From positions 728,321 to 765,726 of the forward strand of contig BFEA01000640.1 of NCBI GenBank assembly GCA_003427395.1: a DNA stretch of 37,406 nt, in the 5' to 3' direction. Positions 29,985-37,406 of this stretch are shown here, one piece after another (within the stretch, counting starts at the first letter, position 1; each line of letters starts with the position of its first letter). The translations under genes and the position numbers were made by a program. Under the pieces are notes generated by a model. The model had not been told where the DNA came from and made no database searches. It saw only the letters and a list, made by a program, of their open reading frames with translations. Source of the DNA: Chara braunii (taxonomy: Eukaryota > Streptophyta > Charophyceae > Charales > Characeae).

Positions 29985-30418
29985 GAGTTAGAGTTGGCAC
30001 ACTAGTGGACAGTGGGTCAACACACAACTATATCAGTAAGAAAGGTTTGTAGAAGTTGCGGTTAGGGCTTAAGGTTCAAAAGTTAGAACAGTCCGTTGTA
30101 AGTAAGTTAGCTGATAATAGAGAGATGATTGTGAACAACTATGTCGAGGGGGTTAGGGCATACTTCCGGTTGGAGGCCGGGGGTAAGGCGGAACGTATTC
30201 TACACTCCTTGATACTCTTAGTGGAGGATAGTCTCCCCTTTGACTTGATATTAGGAACTGATTGGGGCGAAGCCACGGATGCAAACATCAAATTGGGTGA
30301 GCATGAGTGTTATCTCCCCAGTCCCAAAGATGGGGAAAAGAAGGTACGTTTGTTCCATGCATCCGGTGCTGAGAGTAGCTTAGCCTATTGTTGCATGAGT
30401 GCCTCTGCATTTGCCTGA
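29985..30418 (+). pseudogene. Chromovirus aspartic protease (broken)
   Basis: VGTLVDSGSTHNYISKKGL contains the catalytic D-S/T-G box (aspartate at 30008-30010). The flap region follows, and then LPFDLILGTDWGEA (the ILGxDW box) closes the retropepsin fold. The protease would cut the Gag-Pol polyprotein. TAG at 30050-30052 interrupts it shortly after the active site, and TGA at 30416-30418 separates it from RT in the same frame. Confidence 0.8.
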
Positions 30419-32058
30419 TATGTGGCCAAGAACAGCCTTGCGGACCAGGTATTTGTTGCATATGTGCGGCTGGTGAACGAAGAAGAAAGGAAGGAAGAAC
30501 CTGTTCCCCCGGAGATACAAGACGTGGGAGAAGCCCCGAGTGGAGTGGTCGAAAGAGAGACCAAGCACATGATCGATCTTGAACCCGGTAGCAAAATATC
30601 CAAGGGCCCGATCTATAGAATATCTCCCAAGGAACAGAACGAACTGCAGAAAAAGTTAGATGAGTTGTTAGAAAAGGGGTGGATTAGACCAAGTTCTTTG
30701 TCGTTCGGTGCCCTTGTATTGTTTGCGCCAAAGAAGGGTGGCGAACTGCGCATGTGCATAGATTACAAGGGACTCAATACTATAACTGTGAAAAATGCAG
30801 AACCATTGCCTAGGATAGATGGTCTGTTGGCTAGGGTGAAAGGTTGCAAGTTCTTCTCGAAAATCGACCTGAAATCTGGCTACCATCAGATTGAGGTAGT
30901 GCCACAAGACCAGCATAAGACGGCTTTCCGGACTAGGTACAGACAATACGAGTTTGTTGTAATATTGTTTTGTCTAACTAACGCACCTGCAACTTTCCAA
31001 CGATGTATGAATGACTTGTTTCGTGAATGGCTTGATAAATTTGTCGTTGTTTACTTAGATGGTATTCTGATTTTTTGTAAGTATTTGAGTGAACACAATG
31101 AGCACCTTCAACTTGTGGTAAGTAAGCTGCGAGAAAGTAACTTTAAGATTAACCCCAAGAAGTGTGAATGGGCGAAGCGTCAGGTTTTGCACCTTGGGCA
31201 TATGGTTGATGGTGATGGGATTAAACCGGAAGACGCTAAGATTGCAACCATTAGAGACTGGCCTAACCCACGTACACTGACCGGACTACTTTCGTTCCTT
31301 GGTCTGGCCAACTATTACCGCAAGTTCATTCAGAACTTCACGGTAATCGCTGCCCCATTACACAGACTGATGAAGAAGGAAACTATATGGAAATGGGATC
31401 AGGACTGCACCACATCCTTTGAGCGTCCAAAGAAGTGTCTGATTAACTATCCGGTGTTAAAAGTTGCAGACCCATCTTTGCCTTTCGTAGTGACAACTGA
31501 CGCCAATCAATATGGGATAGGGGCCGTACTCCAACAAGATGATGGCAAGGGGTACATGTCAGTGGAATATACGTCTTGTCCACTGCCTAGTGAGAAAGTC
31601 GCCACTTTAAGGTGTACTCTGATTATGGGACACTTCACTGGCTTAAAATGCAGGCCCGTATGACACCTAAACTGACTAGGTGGGCCGCTGAGATTGATCA
31701 GTTTGACTTGGGGTTGAAGCGAGTCAAGGGGAAGTATAACGTAGTCGTCGATGCTCTAAGTAGGAGATTAGACTTTTTCAGTGCCATTGTGACATATATA
31801 GATGCAAGCACCGAACTGCAAGAGAAAATTAAGTCTGCTTATGCGAGTGATCCAGTCTATAGCCAACTGATTGGCAAGATGCAGACTGCACCACGTGAGG
31901 TTCCAGACTATAGGGTGACACAGGGACTGCTGTTTGAGAAAATAGACGTCCATGACCGATTATGCGTCCGGAACAGAGAAGAAGTTTGCAGCATCATACT
32001 TGGGGAAAACCATGACACCGAGGGGGAACAAACCTCCTACGCTCCTACACGTGGCTAG
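30419..32058 (+). pseudogene. Chromovirus reverse transcriptase/RNase H (catalytic and deletion mutations)
   Basis: The RT domain contains LEKGWIRPSSLSFGALVLFA, KKGGELRMCIDYKGLN, FFSKIDLKSGYHQIEV (palm A), LTNAPATFQ (B) and VVVYLDGILIF, where the catalytic YLDD has become YLDG. Next come the connection (LSFLGLANYYRKFIQNF) and RNase H (PFVVTTDANQYGIGAVLQQ). At about 31605 some 100 bases are missing compared with the family, because PSEKVAT is followed almost at once by KVYSDYGTLHW in another frame. This removes the RNase H glutamate region. LKRVKGKYNVVVDALSRR then ends the RNase H/connection as usual. The frame changes from 30422-31663 to 31612-32058. Confidence 0.88.
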
Positions 32059-32063
32059 GAATG

Positions 32064-33260
32064 AAGCATGACTGCATTTCCTACGTGCAAGGTTGTCAGG
32101 TATGTCAAAGGAACAAGAGTTTCACACAGCCTCCCCTTGGATTACTCAAACCGCTGCCTATACTGTCACGACCCGGGGATTCTGTATCTATAGACTTTAT
32201 GGACACTAAAGTCTAAATCAGAAATGGTAAAAGTCAGACCATGGTTGTGGTAGACTGATTTAGTAAATTTGTTGTTTTTGTTCCACTTCCCGCCGAAGTT
32301 AGAATGGATTTGGTAATTCAAGAATTCTTTAATCATTGGGTAAAGGATTTTGGGCATCCCTTAACCACTTTTAGTGACAGAGACACTCGGTTCACAAGTG
32401 AATAGTAACAGGAACTCATGAAAGTCTACGGATCTAAGTTGACTATGTCCTCCGGCAGCCATCTTGAGACTGACGTACAGATCGAGCAGATGAACAAGCT
32501 GTTGCAGCAGGCGTTGCGAATGTACATCCGACCAGATCAAATTGACTGCGATGAACATTTGTCGAAAATTGCTAGTGCCTATAACAAGTTTGTACATCTG
32601 TCTACTTCCAGAACACCTACCGAATTGCATTTGGGATGGTGCCCTCGTAGACCCATAGACCGTCTGAGTCCTGATCAAATACAAAGACTTCCAATGGGAA
32701 CTACGGAATTTGCTGTGCAGTATCAGAAAGATATTGAAAAGGTCAAGGAGAATATAGCTAAAGCGTAGCATTAGATGATAGAGCAAGCGAATAAGCATCG
32801 TAGACCCTCACAGTTTGCTGTGGGAGATTTAGTCTGAGTAAAGTCAAAGGAATTTCTCCCTGAGGAGAACATCTCCCAGAAACTATTGCCTGCCTATAGA
32901 GAACCGTGGCAGATCTTAGATGTGATTGGTGATGTGGATGGTCCTTCCTATGTTGTTGAGATTCGTCCACATTTGCACACTTATCCGGTGTTTCATGCTT
33001 CCAAACTTCAACCTTGCGTTACTCATGAACTATTTCCTACTCGTAGATCGATGATTCCCCCTGACATGGATGGGAAATATGACGTAGACAGAATTGTTGG
33101 GTGCAGGGGTAGACCACAGCAACAATATAAGGTAAGGTTTGCTTATCAGGAACCTTCAGAAGATCTCTGGTTTACAAGAGATGAACTGATTGAGACAGCA
33201 CTGCATATTGTGTCCTATTATGAGAGAGCTAAGAGAGGAATTAACATAATTGATAGATAA
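32064..33260 (+). pseudogene. Chromovirus integrase with C-terminal chromodomain (broken)
   Basis: One plus frame with several stops reads CISYVQGCQVCQRNKSF (the CxxC of the zinc finger), SVSIDFMD (first catalytic Asp, about 32190), VFVPLPAEVRMDLVIQEFF, TTFSDRDTRFTS (second Asp) and HLETDVQIEQMNKLLQQALR (catalytic Glu). A GPY-type region follows (LLPAYREPWQILDVIGDVDG, YPVFHASKLQPC). The end, GKYDVDRIVGCRGRPQQQYK to EDLWFTRDELIE (about 33070-33200), has the chromodomain pattern with the aromatic residues Y, F and W. In chromoviruses this domain steers integration to marked chromatin. Stops at 32214, 32254, 32403, 32766 and 32835 or nearby inactivate it. Confidence 0.85.
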
Positions 33261-33305
33261 AGATGATAACTTCCTCGGAGGACCTCAAAATTAGGCCTGC
33301 GAGAG

Positions 33306-34314
33306 TGAAAGGCCTTCCACGATTCAGACCCCAAATTCGAGTTTCAGGGTCAGAGGCCTGGGCCAAGAAAGGCCAAGTCAGTCAGTTTCAGAAGAGTCAC
33401 AGTCGGGTACCTTAGAGGTCAAATCCAGCAGGCACCCGATGAACAGTCACATCCCAGGGGTGAAAGTCACGTCTCACATTAAAGAGTCATATTGAAAAGT
33501 CACATTCCACAGGCAAATGACACTTTCCCAGGTAAGAGTCGTGTCCCAGAGGCAGGAGTCACAGTCCACAGTCAAAAGTCATGTATATAAGTGAAAAGTC
33601 GTGACTCTCAAGCCCAGACAGCAGCACACCTTGGAAATCCGGGAAAGTACCAGGCCCTGACACTCGGAAGCAGATAGGCCATGGGCATGTGGTACCAGGC
33701 CGAGGAGAACGATTGCAGCAGAGGTTGGGACAGCAAAATGAAGAGCGTAGACAATATAAGGACTGGCCAGCCACTCATTTGGGCAGATTGCTCATTCGCA
33801 TGAAGTGGGGGCCGTGATGGTGCACTTGTGCGCTATTGTGAGGGGCAGAGTGCTGAGCCAGAGTGCTGCGCTGAGAGAGAGAGAGAGGGGAAGAGTTAGC
33901 GCTGGCAGGGAGAAGGCAGTCATAGCTGCACCAGTGCAGAGTGTTAGTGTTTGCTAGTAGTAGTTAGTAGGCATAGCAATGGGTGTATCCAGAGTAGAAC
34001 CTTGAGTAATAGTAGTGAGTGTGCATGCATGTAGGGAGAAAAGACACAGTGAGAATATAGCTAGAGAGAAGACCAGTGAGAGAGAAGAAGAGCTGGAGAG
34101 ATTTACTTATCTGAGAGTTGTTGCTGGTTATTGGTTACCTTTGTATGCGCTGATGGGCGCTGGTGACATGAACTCTTATTGCTCTTATGGTTAACTTGTT
34201 GGAAGTTATACGCTGCGCTACCTGGTTTACTACTCTCTGGTATTCAGTGTGTGATTTCGTGTCATCCCACTGTATATGTGTGCACTCATTGGTGATGAAC
34301 TGTGCGGTTCATAG
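33306..34314 (+). repeat. 3' long terminal repeat
   Basis: It starts TGAAAGGCCTTCCACGATTC and ends GGTTCATAGCA. The GA tract is short (33872-33888) and is followed by ggggaagagttagcgc. It is shorter than the 5' LTR by the microsatellite and a few small indels. A TATA-like caatataagg sits at 33752-33760. Confidence 0.92.
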
Positions 34315-35076
34315 CACTGGGGTGTCTGCAGCGTGAATCCATTCACGCCTTTCTACTAGGCGGAGTGATACAAGCATCTTCAGTTGGATACTTATCACAG
34401 TGGGCATCGCCACACCACTCCCGAAATGTGCAAAAAATGGAGCATGTATCTTCCGCAAAAACATAGAAAGGTACACTCGCCATAGGTTTTGTCTTTTTTG
34501 CATGATTCTGTGAGTGGTGTGGTGATGCCCACTGTGTGCTGAATCCCTTTTCCGGGTTCCTACAAAATTTTGCGCCCCATCTTGTCCTCCTCTACGGGTA
34601 AACCACCAGTACTTTTGCACCTTCCCCTGCGGATCCCGGAATGCTTTACGCGCAAGAAAAAACAAACCAGTGCGTGCCTTCTTTTGGCTGGCGCCACCAG
34701 CCATTTTGCATGAGTCCTGCGGGTTCAAGTTGTATGTGTCCTGCAGGTGGTTAAAGTTGTATGTGTCCTGCCTCCAGCTGTCCTCCATAGAAAACAACAC
34801 GGTGATCTCCTCTACTGACCTCCCGTATGAGATTGTGACTGGGCATTTTCCTCCGTTCTTTTCTTTCTTGAGAAATTTCATAGGGTGCCTCTGGCTGGGG
34901 TGGTAAGAACATCCTCGACCAGTGGCCCCCTCCTGAAGACACCATACATCGGTGGGGAGCGTCACCTGCTGAGAACTGGGCCCAGCATTCCTGACTGACA
35001 GAAGTTCCGTGAACATAACATGAGAGAAGACGGCTTTTTCCTCAAATGATGATGATGATGGGTAGAGTGGCAGCAA
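34309..35076 (-). CDS. Hypothetical ORF, 255 codons, doubtful
   Basis: This is the longest uninterrupted minus-strand frame outside the transposons. It has no domain I recognise; one part (DPQGKVQKYWWFTRRGGQDG) looks protein-like, but the C-terminal third crosses a hairpin repeat (34396-34536) and the last codons touch the 3' LTR of the chromovirus. There is a small internal duplication (QDTYNFN / QDTYNLN) from a tandem repeat at about 34715-34770. It may be an exon remnant or chance. Confidence 0.2.
   Translation of the reverse strand: MLPLYPSSSSFEEKAVFSHVMFTELLSVRNAGPSSQQVTLPTDVWCLQEGATGRGCSYHPSQRHPMKFLKKEKNGGKCPVTISYGRSVEEITVLFSMEDSWRQDTYNFNHLQDTYNLNPQDSCKMAGGASQKKARTGLFFLARKAFRDPQGKVQKYWWFTRRGGQDGAQNFVGTRKRDSAHSGHHHTTHRIMQKRQNLWRVYLSMFLRKIHAPFFAHFGSGVAMPTVISIQLKMLVSLRLVERREWIHAADTPVL
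34396..34536. repeat. Short inverted repeat, 25-bp arms
   Basis: cacagtgggcatcgccacac at 34396 continuing to 34420 is complementary to 34512-34536 with one mismatch. The 91-base interior also has partly complementary ends (tgcaaaaaatgg / tttttttgca-type blocks). It is consistent with a small foldback element directly right of the chromovirus. Confidence 0.75.
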
Positions 35077-35287
35077 GTGAGAGATCGTAATAACACCATG
35101 TTATTCGGAGCTTTATTATGACGAAACAAATTACATTGTTAGAAAAAGTAACAGCACCACGCTTCATCAGCCCTTCCATTCCATTCTGCTCAGACTGGCA
35201 GCGAGTAATACCCATGGCGTAGGTAGGTAGTACAGTAAGGACTTGCATCTACAAACATGGAGACCATGCGCACACTCAGAGGGGGAG
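35077..35287. other. No gene recognised
   Basis: Short spacer between the hypothetical ORF and the SINE tail. Nothing recognised. Confidence 0.4.
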
Positions 35288-35908
35288 ATTATTATTATTA
35301 TTATTATTTCTTAACTAATCTATATTCTTCTCTCAATCTGTCTATGTATATTATTCCGCATCTATCTCATCCTTTGGCTAATTATAGTACGGGGTAACAA
35401 CAACCAAACCCGGAACTCTCCCCAGCCCACGGGGTAGGTTGGTAGGTTTGCACCACAGCTGTGGTCCGAGAACAAGGCTTGCATCAGCCCCTCATCACGA
35501 TGATGCAGGGTGATCAGGCATTGCCACCGGGGGAAATCGGCGATGCTAGTGCTGAGCATCTCTGGCCAGTCAATTGCACCTCCCCCTACCCCCCTCCAAC
35601 CCCACATTAGCGGTGTCTAATGGCCAATATCGTCGCTGCATAGCAACCAACAATATTGGCCAAGGTCCTGCCAACGCTGGCTTGGGCCAGGGGACCAACG
35701 GGTTATCTCTAGCTGGTAGAACACCAAGCATGCCCAGCCATGTAGCCAGTGTGGATTGAACCCACGACCTCTCGAATGCAACTTTTGTGCCTGACAATTT
35801 CAAAATGAGACAAACACTGGATTTTACTCATCTGTCTTTCGTGGAGTTCAAACTCAGGTCTGTATTTGAACAGTTCGGTGGTGTACCAACTGAGCTAGGC
35901 CAGTAGGT
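35288..35908 (-). mobile_element. tRNA-derived SINE-like element with (TAA)n tail
   Basis: On the minus strand the right end reads GGCCTAGCTCAGTTGGTACA, containing a perfect RNA polymerase III A box (TAGCTCAGTTGG). About 35 bases later comes GAGTTTGAACTCC, a B-box-like sequence. The D-stem does not pair, so it is not a working tRNA. A second B-box-like stretch (GTGGGTTCAATCC) occurs about 95 bases further on. The opposite end finishes in seven TAA repeats (ATT on plus, 35288-35308), the expected 3' tail position. The body, about 450 bases, has no frame. Target-site duplications were not seen. Confidence 0.55.
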
Positions 35909-36017
35909 ATCCTGCCATACACACATAAGTTTCGACCACGGGCATTTGTTTGTGACCGTAAAAATGAAGCAACAAACGGGGCTCTGACATCGGACTGACT
36001 GCTGAACTTTCTCCTTT

Positions 36018-36184
36018 AGGGCCTCGCCACACGATGTAGAAACGAACAACGAACGAATGCATCTTCCTGCGGAGAAGGGCAAGATGCATCTGCTACTATA
36101 AATAGCAATGGATGTAGCTTTACCACTTTCTGCGGCAGATGGATTCATTCTCTTTTTGTTTCTACAGTGGTGTAGCGAGGCCCT
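36018..36184. repeat. Terminal inverted repeat hairpin (MITE-like)
   Basis: agggcctcgccacacgatgt (36018 onward) is the imperfect complement of the right end, which finishes gtggtgtagcgaggccct at 36184. The outer arms are about 47 bases (36018-36064 and 36137-36184). The interior is also partly self-complementary, so the whole 167 bases fold around a 'ctactataaatag' centre. No target-site duplication is evident. Confidence 0.75.
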
Positions 36185-36980
36185 TGAACATGCTGAGCAA
36201 GAAAAGAGAGTATGGAGAACTGGACCGCTTACTAATTTTTTCTCTCAGTCTCGTAAATTTTACTGTAGTTACGGAAAATAAAAAAGAGGTAAGTACGTTC
36301 ATGTCACTTTTGAGTATCGAATAAGGCAAAAGGAAAACACTTCGGCAAAGAAACCAGGTGCCGAGTTCGAAAAAGCAATGAAAGTACCAACGGCCGTGGT
36401 GTCAGGCCAGGTGTCATATGTACAGGGGCTGGCCGTGGTGTCAGATGGGGAAAGAAGGAAAACATAAAATGCCCAACGGATACTTTGTGGCACAAATTGC
36501 CATTCCGAAGTCCGGGCCTGTTTCCCTTGTCGGGGCATGTTTTTTTTTGCTTTTGCGAACTCAAAACCTTCCGTGTCTGCCACTGTTTCAAAAAAAAAAA
36601 CAAAAACGATGGTAGTTACAGGCACGGAGATGCCGCTCTGCGATAGCACGACTGTAACAGATGCATTTTTGTGTGGCAGAATTCCGGCCAAGCCGGGTTG
36701 TCTGCAGGACGAAAGCGCTGGGCCCCACAAAGGGTCACACCCCCGACATGAACCTCATCATATAAAAGACAAGGTTGATGCTCTCTTCGCACCAAAGCAG
36801 CAGCTGTGGGGCCTGCGCCTAACCCACAGTCGATGGCATTGAAACAGCTAGACTCAGGCCATACTCACACTAGGACTTTCTTACTTATTTATGTAAGTGA
36901 TTGTGGTCAAATACATCCAGGTCCAATATGAATGTGGTCAGATACATTTAATATAGAATGTCAGAGGTAGGAATGTTAGA
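36185..36980. other. No gene recognised
   Basis: Short frames on both strands overlap each other and look accidental. A small direct repeat, ggccgtggtgtcag, occurs at about 36391 and 36431. An A run lies at about 36590-36600. Confidence 0.35.
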
Positions 36981-36999
36981 TGTCAGAAACTGTGACTTG

Positions 37000-37291
37000 A
37001 AGCTGCTAGGAAATCAGGTTAGTCTACAGGCGTCCACTAACAGGGCTGAATCGGCACCCTGGAATCACTCGCATCCCCGGCTCAGTCAATCCCTCACTTT
37101 CCTTGGGTAATCAATGCTGGTGGGCGCTGTAATCCTCACGTTTGTTCTAATCATGTTGTACTGGGACGCAAGAGCCAGCAGGTGCCGCTACTCACGAATG
37201 GAATGGAGCAACGAACAACTTATTATGGGAGGCTTCTCGTACCACCTCTCCTAGTAGGCTTAGTCTGGTTAAAAAAAAATAAAAAAATAAA
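37000..37291 (+). repeat. Diverged copy of the dispersed repeat at 6605-7127
   Basis: Shared blocks in the same order are 'ggctcagtcaatccctca', 'gtaatcaatgctgg', 'tgggacgc..gagccagcaggtg' and 'atggaatggagca', followed by an A-rich end (37271-37291), which parallels the poly-A end of the left copy. The 5' limit is uncertain. Confidence 0.5.
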
Positions 37292-37311
37292 GAAGATGAA
37301 GATATCAGAAC

Positions 37312-37314
<3 letters not shown>

Positions 37315-37406
<92 letters not shown>
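37315..37406. repeat. Compound (CA)n(GA)n microsatellite at window end
   Basis: About 19 CA units (37315-37352) switch to GA units that run off the end of the window, so the true length is unknown. Confidence 0.95.

Larger units (their letters stand above)
25536..34314 (+). mobile_element. Ty3/Gypsy chromovirus, full-length structure, inactive
   Basis: Two direct LTRs (25536-26762 and 33306-34314) flank a primer site, gag, protease, RT/RNase H, integrase and C-terminal chromodomain in the Ty3/Gypsy order. Every gene has in-frame stops or frameshifts. Over the ~570 bases before the GA tract the two LTRs differ at about 45-50 positions by eye (near 8%), indicating an old insertion. The LTR ends are TG...CA. 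The flanks (actcg left, ctggg right) do not form a convincing 5-bp target duplication, and no clear polypurine tract precedes the 3' LTR. An organelle rRNA fragment has inserted into gag, and about 80 bases of the 5' LTR are an assembly gap. Confidence 0.92.

Noticed and set aside
35838-35908. Functional tRNA gene on the minus strand
   Set aside because: The A and B boxes match but D-stem and acceptor pairing fail and a TAA-tailed body follows; a SINE head fits better.

Overview
The window is repeat-dominated nuclear DNA from a plant-lineage eukaryote. The evidence is L1-like LINE copies with a zf-RVT-type C-terminus, Ty3/Gypsy chromoviruses with a tRNA-Met-type primer site, a tRNA-headed SINE, and a fragment of plant-type mitochondrial small-subunit rRNA embedded in nuclear repeats. 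A large charophyte genome (Chara-like) is my best guess, but nothing in the window proves the species. I see no intact host gene: every recognisable coding region carries frameshifts or in-frame stops.

Left part (1-7130). Two related but diverged LINE copies lie head to head: a minus-strand copy (about 154-2030, endonuclease plus the start of RT) and a plus-strand copy (about 2800-6291, RT to C-terminal zinc motif). A long imperfect hairpin (2187-2483) lies between them. A dispersed repeat with a poly-A tail follows (6605-7127); a diverged relative sits at the right end of the window (about 37000-37290).

7208-9637, minus strand, is the most unusual item. It is a broken gene that reads as a ParB-like domain followed by a beta-class N4/N6 DNA methylase (motif IV DLPCGW, motif X KPIALYKW, motif I DAFLGSDTGT). 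Next come a 1.1 kb array of degenerate CAAT/CAGC-type tetramers with a 28-bp higher-order unit (10290-11440), a family of nested palindromes (11496-12400), and a second minus-strand broken ORF encoding an acidic protein (12849-13439).

13400-18550 holds tandem duplications, unexplained single-copy sequence, an A-rich satellite of about 172 bp with roughly 12 monomers (16326-18310), and a polypurine tract. 18546-22660 is T-rich with no gene I can recognise.

Right part (22667-34314). A decayed minus-strand chromovirus remnant (gag 22667-23709, primer site 24761-24772, adjoining LTR) is followed by a nearly complete plus-strand chromovirus (25536-34314): 5' LTR with a (GA)n tract and an assembly gap, PBS, gag, protease, RT/RNase H, integrase, chromodomain, 3' LTR. 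All its reading frames are broken, and the RT catalytic YLDD is YLDG. A mitochondrial rrn18 3' fragment (27484-27672) is inserted within the gag coiled-coil region; the related minus-strand gag lacks it. The last 3 kb hold two small hairpins, a minus-strand tRNA-derived SINE with a (TAA)n tail (35288-35908), the dispersed-repeat relative, and a CA/GA microsatellite running off the end.
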